In this document: positions 29,650-40,381 of the stretch, piece after piece
Layout: each line of letters starts with the position of its first letter
Numbering within the stretch: position 1 is the stretch's first letter
NCBI RefSeq assembly: GCF_001274635.1
Contig: NZ_LBGV01000001.1
Location: 3,410,001 to 3,474,000 of the forward strand
Source of the DNA: Persicobacter sp. CCB-QB2
GTDB lineage: Bacteria > Bacteroidota > Bacteroidia > Cytophagales > Cyclobacteriaceae
Direction of reading: 5' to 3'
DNA: 64,000 nt
The notes under the pieces: model-generated
What the model saw: the letters and a program-made list of their open reading frames with translations, nothing else
Told to the model about the DNA's origin: nothing
Databases searched by the model: none
Program-made: the position numbers and the translations under genes

Positions 29650-29684
29650 AAAAAAGAGTATCTGTAAGGATGCTCTTTTTTTTT
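29650..29684 (+). terminator. Terminator after the FecA-like receptor
   Basis: GAGTATC pairs with GATGCTC (one G-U pair) around a short loop, then a run of T. Confidence 0.75.
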
Positions 29685-29909
29685 GTCTTTGGAAAATAAA
29701 TGAAGAGCATTTATTATAAAAAAAAGCTGAATTGATTTAATTTTGTAAATATTTATAGCGTCATTTACTTGGAAAAATGTTATTCTTGCGCGTAATGTTT
29801 TGGTCTTTTTTTAACATTTTTGAAATTTGAATATATTTTTGAAAGATTATCGCCTACATCTCGTGACGTTCAAGGATTGAATGGAACTAATCTTATAAAT
29901 CCTCTTTCG

Positions 29910-30971
29910 ATGATGATTAGAAATAAAAATATTGGCTTCCTCAGGTCTGTACTTTTTTTCATAAGTTGGTTCCTTGCCTTTGCATGCACCAATCAGAAAA
30001 GCTTGGAGGAACAAGCTCAACATGACGTTGCCCTTTTTGAAAAAGTAGTAACTGATGTTACTGAGGCGTACGTTATGCCTTCTTCTGTTGTCTTTTTGAA
30101 GGACATGCGCGCATTGAACGTAGCGGTGGATAAACTGATATCTCTTAGGAATGAAGATGCCCTGAATACCGTGAAATTGGCCTGGGTGGAGACTTACTTT
30201 ACCTGGCAAATGATTAGCCTGTTAGATTTTGGGCCAGCAGAAGAATTAATGCTAGCCGACCTGGTGGGTAAATTCCCGGTAGATCCTTCAGCGGTAGTTC
30301 CTGATGAAAATAATAGGCTGCTGGCAGAAGAAAAGGGTCTGATGGCGGTAGAATATATGATTTTTTCGGCCACCACAGAAGAAACTTTGCAGGAAGTTCG
30401 AAATTCAGAGACCTTTCGTCAGGCCTTACTGCGGAAAGTAGCTGAAATGAATGAACTAAGTACCCAATATCAACTAAAGTGGCAATCTTATCAAAGTAAT
30501 TTCGCAAATCAAACCGGAGTGGAAGAGGATCAATCAGTTTCCCAGCTGGTGAGCGCAGCCATTAAGACGATTTCTTTAATGAATGGGAAAAAGTTAGGCA
30601 GGCCGATGGGCATTGACGGAGGTGAGGTTGACTTTGAATTGATTGAAGGTACTTACTCGGGGGAGTCGATGAGTGCTTTGCGATTACAATGGGCATTTTG
30701 GAAGGGTTTGTGGAAAGGGGAAATTAATGTCAAAGATTACGAGATGGTGTTTAGTGGATTGGGAGAAATCTTAGGAGAGGGGGAACAACATCAACAACTG
30801 GTTGAAAAAATGGCGGAAGTGGATGCACTGTTCGCCCAAGTGAATTTAAAAGATATGAGAAAGGCCATTACCTACTTTCCTGAAGAGATGCAGGCCCTTC
30901 AAACCGCATTGGAAGAAATGGAAGTGTTGACGCTTTCCCTACCATCTAGTATGGGGATAGCAGTGAATTAA
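29910..30971 (+). CDS. Imelysin-family lipoprotein
   Basis: 353 residues from the ATG at 29910. The signal peptide ends in a lipobox (WFLAFAC), so it is a lipoprotein. The mature part matches imelysin (M75 family): FGPAEELMLADLVGKFP, then GLMAVEYMIFS, a variant of the GxHxxE motif in which His is replaced, and EGTYSGESMSAL. Imelysins in Gram-negative bacteria are periplasmic or surface proteins often linked to iron uptake and need not be peptidases. The preceding TonB receptor gene supports such a role, though a terminator separates them. Confidence 0.8.
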   Translation: MMIRNKNIGFLRSVLFFISWFLAFACTNQKSLEEQAQHDVALFEKVVTDVTEAYVMPSSVVFLKDMRALNVAVDKLISLRNEDALNTVKLAWVETYFTWQMISLLDFGPAEELMLADLVGKFPVDPSAVVPDENNRLLAEEKGLMAVEYMIFSATTEETLQEVRNSETFRQALLRKVAEMNELSTQYQLKWQSYQSNFANQTGVEEDQSVSQLVSAAIKTISLMNGKKLGRPMGIDGGEVDFELIEGTYSGESMSALRLQWAFWKGLWKGEINVKDYEMVFSGLGEILGEGEQHQQLVEKMAEVDALFAQVNLKDMRKAITYFPEEMQALQTALEEMEVLTLSLPSSMGIAVN

Positions 30972-31300
30972 TCGTAAGGAATCTTGTTTAAATATTGATT
31001 CTTTAAAAACACCTGATTTCGGTCTGGTATTTCATTTTAAAAAGAGGTTGTTTTCTTAAGTTTTCTTTTTGCTGCAAAGTGGGAAAAAGAAAGCATAATT
31101 TGCCGTAAGGAACTTTTGAAAGAGAAGCAGTAAATGTGGCGAAAGTAAGCTTACTCAAATTTGAGGTTTAAAAAAATCAGGAAAAACGTGTATAGCACCC
31201 TGTAAAATTGATGATAGTGTTACGGTAATAAGGGGCTGTAGCTGCATAATAGGGTTACACACACCCTCAAAAATAAGAGGTAAATTATTGGCAAGAATAC
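30972..31300. other. Intergenic DNA
   Basis: About 330 AT-rich bases between the imelysin gene and a bidirectional terminator. I see no open frame with a start and no structured RNA. Confidence 0.5.
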
Positions 31301-31336
31301 AAAAAAGGCGGTCATTTTGATGACCGCCTTTTTTTA
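31301..31336. terminator. Bidirectional terminator
   Basis: GGCGGTCA pairs with TGACCGCC around TTTTGA, flanked by six A and seven T. It serves the convergent imelysin gene and the minus-strand gene at 31364. Confidence 0.85.
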
Positions 31337-31363
31337 AGCCATACTTTAAAAATTATCGTGCTT

Positions 31364-31816
31364 TTAATTGGTTGAGAGGTATTGGGAGGAGCCGGGAGTG
31401 GAAATGTCTTTTCGAATGAGCGCTACGGTGTCTAAGCAAAAATTCAGATCATCTACACAATCCTGATAGTTTTTAATGATTTCAGTCTGAGAAGCCCCAT
31501 TTCGCTTACTAAATATTAAATTTTTTACGGAGGAGCTTAGTTTTTTTTGATGGACAATCAGGCTTTTTAACATGGGGTAAGTGGGAAAGGCCGGGATAAA
31601 TTGTTTTTCGAGCCATAAGTCATAATCCTGATCTCCTAATAGCATATCAAGTTTTCCGGAGTCTTCATGTCGATTGGTGACAAATGACCGGAGTGTTTCC
31701 TGCCAATTGTTATAATAAAAAGTTGCTTTCGCAAATCCTTCTCTGTAAACCTGATGATCGACAGAAGTCAATGGAGTGGAATACCGCATTTTCATCTTCA
31801 CTTGTTCTAAATGCAT
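31364..31816 (-). CDS. Cytoplasmic protein, possibly a degenerate CZB-type domain
   Basis: 150 residues, all helical, no signal peptide or membrane segment. The stretch YNNWQETLRSFV, then DYDLWLEKQFIPAFPTYPML and LIVHQKKLSSSVKNL has the spacing of the chemoreceptor zinc-binding (CZB) domain, normally H-x2-W, C-x-LG-x-W-L and H-x3-H. Only one candidate ligand, the His of VHQKKL, remains; the first His is Asn-like and the Cys position is not Cys. It would therefore not bind zinc the usual way. The similarity is my reading and weak. Neighbours give no clue. Confidence 0.5.
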   Translation of the reverse strand: MHLEQVKMKMRYSTPLTSVDHQVYREGFAKATFYYNNWQETLRSFVTNRHEDSGKLDMLLGDQDYDLWLEKQFIPAFPTYPMLKSLIVHQKKLSSSVKNLIFSKRNGASQTEIIKNYQDCVDDLNFCLDTVALIRKDISTPGSSQYLSTN

Positions 31817-32013
31817 AAGCCAAATCGGAATAAAAAGTTCTTTTTTACCTAAGAGTCAAATGTATTATTGGTCATAAAAGTATGAAAATGAGTGTTTTAT
31901 GATGAGTTTTGTGATCTTTTTTTATCTTTTTTATATCTGTGATGTAATAAAAGTCAGATGGCATATTATTTGACGCTGCTCCAATGTTAGTTTTTATGCA
32001 TGCGATATTGGGG

Positions 32014-32427
32014 ATGAAAAAGTGGATTTTAGTCGTTCTAGGGCTTTTTTTTATAAGTTGGAGGTTTAATAGTGAAATGAATCTGGAGGGTAAAGTGAGT
32101 GCAACATTCCTCCCAGGTGATCATTATTTGCCAATACGTAACTTTTCCACCAATATTGCGCTGCCTAAAGATTCCACTGTTAAGATGGGCGTGCCTTACG
32201 AATTAAATTCCGGTGCTTATGAAGTATATTATGAGGTTTTGAGTCCGGGAAGAGGCTGGAGAAAGGTGGATTATGTCATGGAACTCAAATCCGATCATGG
32301 CCGAAGGGGTGGAATTTGGGGTTTTTCAGAGCAAGGCGCTGATATTGATTATGTGCTCCACCTGGGTCGGGAGCCCATATTGAAAAGGAATATACGGAAT
32401 GATCGGAGGGTTTACCGTCGATCATAA
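32014..32427 (+). CDS. Hypothetical exported protein
   Basis: 137 residues from the ATG at 32014; an in-frame start at 31984 is also possible. The N terminus (MKKWILVVLGLFFISWRF) is a signal peptide or membrane anchor. The remainder is beta-rich, with many Tyr and charged residues, such as YEVYYEVLSPGRGWRKVDYVMELKSD split over two strands, and a basic C terminus. I recognise no family. It is followed at once by a strong bidirectional terminator shared with glgB. Confidence 0.55.
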   Translation: MKKWILVVLGLFFISWRFNSEMNLEGKVSATFLPGDHYLPIRNFSTNIALPKDSTVKMGVPYELNSGAYEVYYEVLSPGRGWRKVDYVMELKSDHGRRGGIWGFSEQGADIDYVLHLGREPILKRNIRNDRRVYRRS

Positions 32428-32463
32428 AAAAAGCCCGAATCGGAAATGGATTCGGGCTTTTTT
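32425..32463. terminator. Bidirectional terminator between the exported protein gene and glgB
   Basis: AAGCCCGAATC pairs with GATTCGGGCTT around a short loop, with A and T runs on either side. Confidence 0.85.
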
Positions 32464-32464
32464 G

Positions 32465-34486
32465 TTATTTCTTTTTCTTCTTTTTTACTTTTTGGAAAAC
32501 CAGTGCGGTACGGTTAGTGAGGTAAATGCTGAGCTTTTGTTCCTCATTGGTCGTGTAGACCATTTTGGTGTTCACCCGGTTAAAACCTCCGTATTCCGGA
32601 TCATCCGAGGAAAGTATGATTTTATAATCTCCTTCCTCCGGTACCCAGAATTGATAGGCCGGAATGGCATTTTCCGGATGGAAGTTAAAGACGAAAATCA
32701 AATCACCTCTTTTGACAATAATGGTATTGTTGACCTCGTCCAGGTTTAACTGTTCGGCCGGATTCACCGTCAGGGTTTTGTGCTGACTGATCACATCGAT
32801 CATGGCAGCATCAAAATCTTTCAGGTAATGGTATTTCAGATATTCTGCATCCGCTAGGCTCCACTGGCGGCGGGCATGCTGATAACTCCAGTTATTACCT
32901 TCCCTTGGAAAATCTATCCATTCGGGATGCCCGAATTCATTCCCCATAAAGTTCAGATAGCCTTCCCCGCCCAAAGACATGGTGAAGAGGCGGATCATCT
33001 TGTGCAGGGCAATGCCGCGGTCAATGATCAGGTTTTCTCCCTCCTTGTTCATGTGCCAGTACATCTCCTTGTCCATGAGCCAAAAGGCAACAGTTTTATC
33101 TCCGACAATGGCCTGGTCATGAGATTCTGCATAGGCAATAGAACGCTCCTGGTATCGGCGGTTGGTCATCACACTCCATAACTCCTGTACGTTCCAGTCC
33201 TCATCATTTTTATGTTTCAGGTATTTTATCCAGAAATCCGGAATGCCCATCTGCAAACGGAAATCAAAGCCCAATCCCCCTTCTTTTACCGGCCGGCAGA
33301 GCCCGGGCATTCCACTCATATCCTCTGCAATAGTGATTGCTTCCGGATTAATCTCATGTGCAAGCGTATTGGCTAATTGTAAATAGCTCAAGGCATCCCA
33401 ATCCACCTGATCCACAAAATATTTGTCATAGTGATCGAAGCTCACATGGTCCCCGTGGTGCAGGTACATCAAGGAAGTAATGCCATCAAACCGGAAGCCA
33501 TCTACATGGTACTCCTCCATCCAATAGCGCACATTGGACAATAAAAATTGCTTCACCTCCCATTTTCCATAATTGAACAATTTGGAGTCCCAGGCATCGT
33601 GGTTTCCTCTTCCGCCGGCATGAAAGTACTGGTGGTCGGAGCCATCAAATTCATTAATGCCTTCTGCCAGATTTTTTACCGCATGAGAATGTACCAGATC
33701 TATGACGATGGCCAGGTCTAGTTTGTGTGCCTTATTGACCAAATATTTGAAATCATTCGGATTGCCAAATCTGCTGGAGGGTGCGAAAAAGTTGGAGACA
33801 TGATAACCGAAAGAGCCATAATAAGGATGTTCCGCAATGGCCATTAATTGTACGGTATTGTATCCAAGCGATTTTATTCTTGGTAAAATGTCATCTGCAA
33901 ACTCCCGGTAACTTCCTACTTTGGCTTCCTCACTTCCCATGCCCACATGTCCTTCATAGATGATGGGTTGCTTTTTTTGTTTTTTGGAAGAAAAAGATTT
34001 GTCCCCCCAGCGGAAAGCTTTTTCATTTAAGGCTACTGCGGAGAAAAGATGTGTTTCCGGATCCTGTTCTACCAAACGTGCATAAGCCGGGAGTCTATCC
34101 CAGGTGCCATTATTGCCTACTACCTGCACCTTAAACAAAGAGTTTTCGGTCAGTTCTTCTTCAGGAAGCGAAATTTCCCATATGCCGCCTTCCCCTCTGC
34201 TTAGCGGGTGACTTTCCCGGTTCCAATGGTTAAATTCTCCAACCAAATGCAGAGAATGTGCCTCTGGCGCCCACTCTTTATAGACCCACCGCTTTTTTCT
34301 TTTGTCCAGATGCAAGCCCATTTCTTTATAGGCACCGGCGAAGTCCACAAGGCTTCCACTGGCACTTTCAATTTCTTTTAGTGCTGACTGAAAGCGGCTG
34401 ATTCTACCGTTGATTTCTTCGGTATAGGGTTCCAGCCACGGATCATCCTGAACCAGTTTTGGTTTGTTGGCAGTAGTTTTTGACAT
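32465..34486 (-). CDS. glgB: 1,4-alpha-glucan branching enzyme (GH13)
   Basis: Moves short glucan chains to alpha-1,6 positions during glycogen synthesis. The 673-residue protein has an N-terminal CBM48 domain (about 60-160, VYKEWAPEAHSLHLVGEFNHWN). The GH13 barrel carries VIDLVHSH, DGFRFDGITS with the nucleophile Asp, TIAEDMSGMPG with the acid Glu, and ESHDQAIVG. A C-terminal beta domain ends in a Lys tail. The architecture resembles the eukaryote-like GlgB found in many Bacteroidota. It probably works with the phosphorylase encoded at 9643, though the genes are unlinked. Confidence 0.95.
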   Translation of the reverse strand: MSKTTANKPKLVQDDPWLEPYTEEINGRISRFQSALKEIESASGSLVDFAGAYKEMGLHLDKRKKRWVYKEWAPEAHSLHLVGEFNHWNRESHPLSRGEGGIWEISLPEEELTENSLFKVQVVGNNGTWDRLPAYARLVEQDPETHLFSAVALNEKAFRWGDKSFSSKKQKKQPIIYEGHVGMGSEEAKVGSYREFADDILPRIKSLGYNTVQLMAIAEHPYYGSFGYHVSNFFAPSSRFGNPNDFKYLVNKAHKLDLAIVIDLVHSHAVKNLAEGINEFDGSDHQYFHAGGRGNHDAWDSKLFNYGKWEVKQFLLSNVRYWMEEYHVDGFRFDGITSLMYLHHGDHVSFDHYDKYFVDQVDWDALSYLQLANTLAHEINPEAITIAEDMSGMPGLCRPVKEGGLGFDFRLQMGIPDFWIKYLKHKNDEDWNVQELWSVMTNRRYQERSIAYAESHDQAIVGDKTVAFWLMDKEMYWHMNKEGENLIIDRGIALHKMIRLFTMSLGGEGYLNFMGNEFGHPEWIDFPREGNNWSYQHARRQWSLADAEYLKYHYLKDFDAAMIDVISQHKTLTVNPAEQLNLDEVNNTIIVKRGDLIFVFNFHPENAIPAYQFWVPEEGDYKIILSSDDPEYGGFNRVNTKMVYTTNEEQKLSIYLTNRTALVFQKVKKKKKK

Positions 34487-34926
34487 ATAAATTGAGGGTT
34501 AGGGGAATGAAATTCCGAAAAGTGAAAAAAGGTAAAGTTCTTTCTACTAGTTATGGAATTAAGTTGATATTGTCCAATTTAAATAAAAAAAGGGATAAAT
34601 AACGGCCTAAAAAATGCGCCTGATCATATTCTGAAATTCAGGATGATAATTTTAGAAAACCGCCATCTGTAATAAGCCCGAAGGAGGGAAATTATTGAAA
34701 AAAAGAATATTTTTTTGGGCAGGCCTCGATTTGGGTAATTTATTAAAATATTAATTTAATCATATGTTAATGCAACTTATGGATGCATTTAATAAGTAAA
34801 GTACAAAAATTGATTTTTGGTTTATTACACAGCCGACAAAAGTTATGATCTCAACTGACAAATGTCATGTTTTGAGGTAATTCATCTCTTTAACTTCGTT
34901 AAGATGAACTATTGTACTTTTAAGCT
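34487..34926. other. Divergent intergenic region between glgB and the cbb3 operon
   Basis: 440 AT-rich bases that should hold both promoters. It contains two small palindromes described separately near 34856-34902 and no open frame. Confidence 0.6.
34856..34902 (+). promoter_or_regulatory. Candidate operator and promoter of the cbb3 oxidase operon
   Basis: A perfect palindrome TGACA-AA-TGTCA (34856-34867) is followed by TTTG at 34871 and TAACTTCG at 34891, a one-mismatch -7 box with a short 16-base spacer. The -7 region is itself a palindrome, TTAAC-TTC-GTTAA (34890-34902). An activator bound just upstream of the -33 box would fit an oxygen-regulated oxidase operon. The regulator is unknown. 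Confidence 0.4.
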
Positions 34927-37059
<2,133 letters not shown>

Positions 37060-37065
37060 TTCACC

Positions 37066-37098
37066 AAAATCCTCTCTGGTGCAATCGGGGAGGTTTTT
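37066..37098 (+). terminator. Weak hairpin after ccoNO
   Basis: CCTCTC pairs with GGGAGG (one G-U) and is followed by TTTTTG, in the 56-base gap before ccoQ. It could attenuate transcription within the operon. Confidence 0.4.
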
Positions 37099-37115
37099 GT
37101 AAAACGAATCCAATT

Positions 37116-37301
37116 ATGTTTAAACATTATTTCGAGCGGGTATACAATGTAGAGGTTTGGCCGATTATTTCGCTGATCATCTTCTTTACATTTTTTGTGG
37201 GCTTGCTGTGGTATGTTTGGAAAATGTCAAAATCACATGTTGACAAGATGAGCAATATGCCACTGGAGGAGGACCCGAACGATGATTTGGAGGATAATTA
37301 G
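37116..37301 (+). CDS. ccoQ: CcoQ-like small subunit of cbb3 oxidase
   Basis: 61 residues. One membrane helix (VWPIISLIIFFTFFVGLLWYV) is followed by a charged, acidic cytoplasmic tail (PLEEDPNDDLEDN). Size, topology and position between ccoNO and ccoP fit CcoQ, which stabilises the oxidase core. Sequence conservation of CcoQ is low, so the call rests mainly on context. Confidence 0.85.
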   Translation: MFKHYFERVYNVEVWPIISLIIFFTFFVGLLWYVWKMSKSHVDKMSNMPLEEDPNDDLEDN

Positions 37302-37321
37302 AAAGGATAACCCTAAATCTT

Positions 37322-38170
37322 ATGAATACTAAAGCATTCAAATATAAAGCGGTGGCGGCAATGGCTTTGCTGATGGGCATGATGCCCGAGCTGGCCTTTG
37401 CGCAGTCCGGAGGGGGGCTTGATGAAGCCACAGCCCTCAAAATCATGCTTGGGTTGACGACGGCGATTTCTCTGGGGGTTTTGTTGGTGGCGATTTTCAC
37501 CCTGAAGGTGGTGAATACCGTGATGCAGCAGGAAGCGGAGAAAAAGGCAGAGGCGGAAGGAAAAGAGTTGGTACGTCAGTCCTGGTGGTGGGGAATTGCG
37601 AACGAAGCGGTTCCAATCGAACAGGAAGAAGAAATTCTACTGGACCATAATTATGATGGCATTCAGGAACTGGATAACCATTTGCCACCCTGGTGGAAAG
37701 CTCTTTTTGCGGCCACGGTGGTTTTTGGGGTCATTTACGTGGGCGTATATCATGTTTTTAAGTTTGAGTGGGCACCATTGTCTGCCAAAGCTTATGAAGT
37801 TGAGATGGCACAAGCAGCATTAAATGCACCAGAGCTTGATGAAACCAATGTAACTTTATTAACAGACGGGGTAGCTATTGAGTACGGAGAAGCACTTTTT
37901 GCAAAAAAATGTGTGACTTGCCATGCTGCCGATGGAGGAGGAGGCCTTGGTCCGAACTTAACCGACGAATATTGGATTCACGGTGGGGATATTAAGGATA
38001 TTTTCAAAGTAATCAAAGACGGTGGACGTCCAGGGAAAGGGATGATTCCTTGGAAAAAGCAACTATCACCTAAAGAGATCCAGAGTGTTGCTTCCTTTAT
38101 TTTGACCCTTCAGGGGACGAGCCCTCAAAAGCCGAAACCAGCAGAAGGAGAAAAATACGTAAGACAATAG
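37322..38170 (+). CDS. ccoP: cbb3 oxidase subunit III (CcoP), mono-haem form
   Basis: 282 residues. An N-terminal signal-like helix ending near AFAQ, a second helix (about 40-65), the FixP-type segment DHNYDGIQELDNHLPPWW and a third helix anchor it. The periplasmic part has one haem c site, C197-V-T-C200-H201, with GLGPNLTDEYWIHGG and a distal Met in GKGMIPWKKQL. Classical CcoP has two haem sites, so this is a shortened electron-transfer chain. It starts 20 bases after ccoQ. Confidence 0.95.
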   Translation: MNTKAFKYKAVAAMALLMGMMPELAFAQSGGGLDEATALKIMLGLTTAISLGVLLVAIFTLKVVNTVMQQEAEKKAEAEGKELVRQSWWWGIANEAVPIEQEEEILLDHNYDGIQELDNHLPPWWKALFAATVVFGVIYVGVYHVFKFEWAPLSAKAYEVEMAQAALNAPELDETNVTLLTDGVAIEYGEALFAKKCVTCHAADGGGGLGPNLTDEYWIHGGDIKDIFKVIKDGGRPGKGMIPWKKQLSPKEIQSVASFILTLQGTSPQKPKPAEGEKYVRQ

Positions 38171-38190
38171 AACTAATCAACTTTACCGGA

Positions 38191-38226
38191 AAAATCGGGA
38201 GGACTGGAGTTCTCCCGCTTTTTGGT
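38191..38226 (+). terminator. Terminator after ccoP
   Basis: CGGGAG pairs with CTCCCG around a 9-base loop and is followed by CTTTTTGG. It separates the structural genes from the assembly genes. Confidence 0.65.
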
Positions 38227-38482
38227 TTTAACCCAATTATTCATCGTGGTGAGCAGTTAAACATCCCATTGTGCTGAATAAGGGAGTTAAAAAAGGAACA
38301 TTAAAATAAATAGCTCATCAAATTTGAGCAATTAGACATTTTCACTGCTTGGATGCCTTGTGATAAATCATTCGAAATAGTTTTCCTATTCCCTCTTATT
38401 TTACACCTTGTGGCTGAACAGTGAATGATGTTTGAATCACCCGGTCAAACCCCCTCGGTTTTTAGCCGAAAATATCAAAGTC
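38227..38482. other. Gap between ccoP and ccoG
   Basis: Together with the terminator this gap is about 310 bases. It holds a palindrome, GCTCA-TCAAATT-TGAGC (38313-38329), a possible operator for the assembly-gene transcript. No gene is seen. Confidence 0.4.
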
Positions 38483-39910
38483 ATGGCGGAGGAAACCAAT
38501 TTTTACGAATATGATTCCCAGTTCCGGGATACCATCTCTACGGTGGATGAACAGGGAAAACGCATATGGATTTACCCCAAGAAACCTTCGGGCCGATTCC
38601 ATAAAGCCAGAGTTTATGTCGCCATCTTTTTATTGGCATTGTTTTTTGTGACGCCATTCATTCAGATCGATGGCCACCCTTTCTTTCTTTTTAATGTATT
38701 CGAGCGAAAATTCATCATTTTCGGCGTGGCTTTCTGGCCACAGGATTTCATCCTCTTTGCATTAGCCTTTATTGCTTTCGTCGTCTTTATCGTGCTCTTT
38801 ACGGTCGTCTTTGGGCGGTTTTGGTGCGGTTGGGCATGTCCACAAACGGTGTTTATGGAGATGGTCTTTCGCAAGATTGAGTATTGGATTGAAGGAGATG
38901 CACCACAGCAGCGTAAGCTGGACAAAGCCCCCTGGACACAGGAAAAGATCCTTAAAAAGGGTTCCAAGCATTTAATTTTCATCGTAATTTCTCTGCTGAT
39001 TGCCCATACGGCTATGGCCTATCTGATCGGGATTGAGGAGGTGAAGGAAATTGTAAGCAAGTCGCCAATGGAGAACCTGAGTGGGTTCATCGGCTTGATT
39101 GCCTTTACCGCGATATTCTATGGTGTATTTGCCAAATTCCGTGAGCAGGCCTGTACGACGGTTTGTCCTTACGGAAGATTTCAGGGCGTATTTTTGGACA
39201 AGAAATCCATCGTAGTAGCCTATGATTGGATGCGCGGGGAGAAGCGTGGAAAGCTGAAGAAAAATCAGGCTCCGGCACCAGATCAGGGAGATTGTATCGA
39301 TTGTAAACTTTGCGTGCATGTTTGCCCAACGGGTATTGACATTCGCAATGGGACGCAATTGGAGTGCGTGAATTGCACGGCTTGTATCGATGTTTGTGAT
39401 GAGGTAATGGACAAGGTGGACAAGCCTCGTGGCCTGATTCGCTACACTTCAGAAGAACAAATTCAGCACGGACACAATAAGATTTTCAATGCACGTTCCA
39501 TTGCCTATTCAGTAGTATTGTGTCTGATTTTGGGATTATTGACCATTTTATTGGCTACCCGTACTGATGTGGAGGTAACGATGCTTCGTGTGCCGGGCAT
39601 GTTGTATCAGGAAACGGATGAGGGAGAAATTCAGAACCTCTATAATGTGAAATTTGTCAATAAAACCTTCGAGGAGGTCAACCTGGAAGTGAAACTGGAA
39701 AACTTCCCGGATGGCGTCATTGAGCGGGTTGGTGGAGAAGCCATTCAAGTGGGGGCCAATGCTCTGACCGATGCCACCTTCTTTATTCGAATTCCCAAAA
39801 GTCAAATAACAGCCACCAAGACTAAATTAGAAGTCGGGGTTTATCAGGACGGGGAGTTAATGGTGACCGAGGATATTAACTTTCTCGGGCCGATAGTATT
39901 GAAAAAATAG
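38483..39910 (+). CDS. ccoG: Cytochrome c oxidase accessory protein CcoG (4Fe-4S)
   Basis: 475 residues from the ATG at 38483; an in-frame TTG at 38432 is less likely. CcoG (RdxA/FixG) is an inner-membrane ferredoxin-type copper-handling protein needed to assemble cbb3 oxidase. Several membrane helices precede the WCGWACPQTVFME element. The twin cluster motif is CIDCKLCVHVCPTGID followed by CVNCTACIDVCDEV, two 4Fe-4S sites. The C-terminal part is an Ig-like periplasmic domain. It leads the assembly genes ccoG-ccoH-tauE-like. Confidence 0.95.
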   Translation: MAEETNFYEYDSQFRDTISTVDEQGKRIWIYPKKPSGRFHKARVYVAIFLLALFFVTPFIQIDGHPFFLFNVFERKFIIFGVAFWPQDFILFALAFIAFVVFIVLFTVVFGRFWCGWACPQTVFMEMVFRKIEYWIEGDAPQQRKLDKAPWTQEKILKKGSKHLIFIVISLLIAHTAMAYLIGIEEVKEIVSKSPMENLSGFIGLIAFTAIFYGVFAKFREQACTTVCPYGRFQGVFLDKKSIVVAYDWMRGEKRGKLKKNQAPAPDQGDCIDCKLCVHVCPTGIDIRNGTQLECVNCTACIDVCDEVMDKVDKPRGLIRYTSEEQIQHGHNKIFNARSIAYSVVLCLILGLLTILLATRTDVEVTMLRVPGMLYQETDEGEIQNLYNVKFVNKTFEEVNLEVKLENFPDGVIERVGGEAIQVGANALTDATFFIRIPKSQITATKTKLEVGVYQDGELMVTEDINFLGPIVLKK

Positions 39911-39930
39911 CAAGTGAAAAGGATAATATC

Positions 39931-40371
39931 ATGAGTTGGGGAAAAGGAATTATTTTAGCCACTGCGGCCTTTATGATCTTCATTGTTTCACTGGTAGTGA
40001 TGATGGTACGTTCGGATCAGCATTTGGTATCCAAGGATTATTATAAGCAAGAATTGGCCTATCAGGAGCAGATTGAGCGCATCAGGAACGTGCAGGCATT
40101 GAGTGAGGAAGTGCGGGTGGAGTTGTCGGAAGACAAACAGACCGCCATTGTGAGTTTACCCCAGGAAGTGATTGGCTCCCTGAAAGAGGGCGAAATTTAC
40201 TGGTTCCGTCAGGATGATGCCACTCAGGATGTGTCCGTACCGATGGAAGACAATGAAATCGCGCGTTGGGTATGTGACCTGTCAGAAATGAAAAAGGGCA
40301 AATGGCGTGTGCGCACCAGTTGGTCTGATGGGCAGAAGGAATATTATGACGAAAAGGTGATCATGCTTTAA
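39931..40371 (+). CDS. ccoH: FixH/CcoH-family cbb3 oxidase assembly protein
   Basis: 146 residues. One N-terminal membrane helix (ILATAAFMIFIVSLVVMMV) is followed by YYKQELAYQEQI, the diagnostic FixH segment, and a periplasmic beta domain. CcoH is needed for stable cbb3 oxidase. It lies 20 bases after ccoG and 10 before the TauE/SafE-like gene. Confidence 0.9.
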   Translation: MSWGKGIILATAAFMIFIVSLVVMMVRSDQHLVSKDYYKQELAYQEQIERIRNVQALSEEVRVELSEDKQTAIVSLPQEVIGSLKEGEIYWFRQDDATQDVSVPMEDNEIARWVCDLSEMKKGKWRVRTSWSDGQKEYYDEKVIML

Positions 40372-40381
40372 AAGAAGAGAG

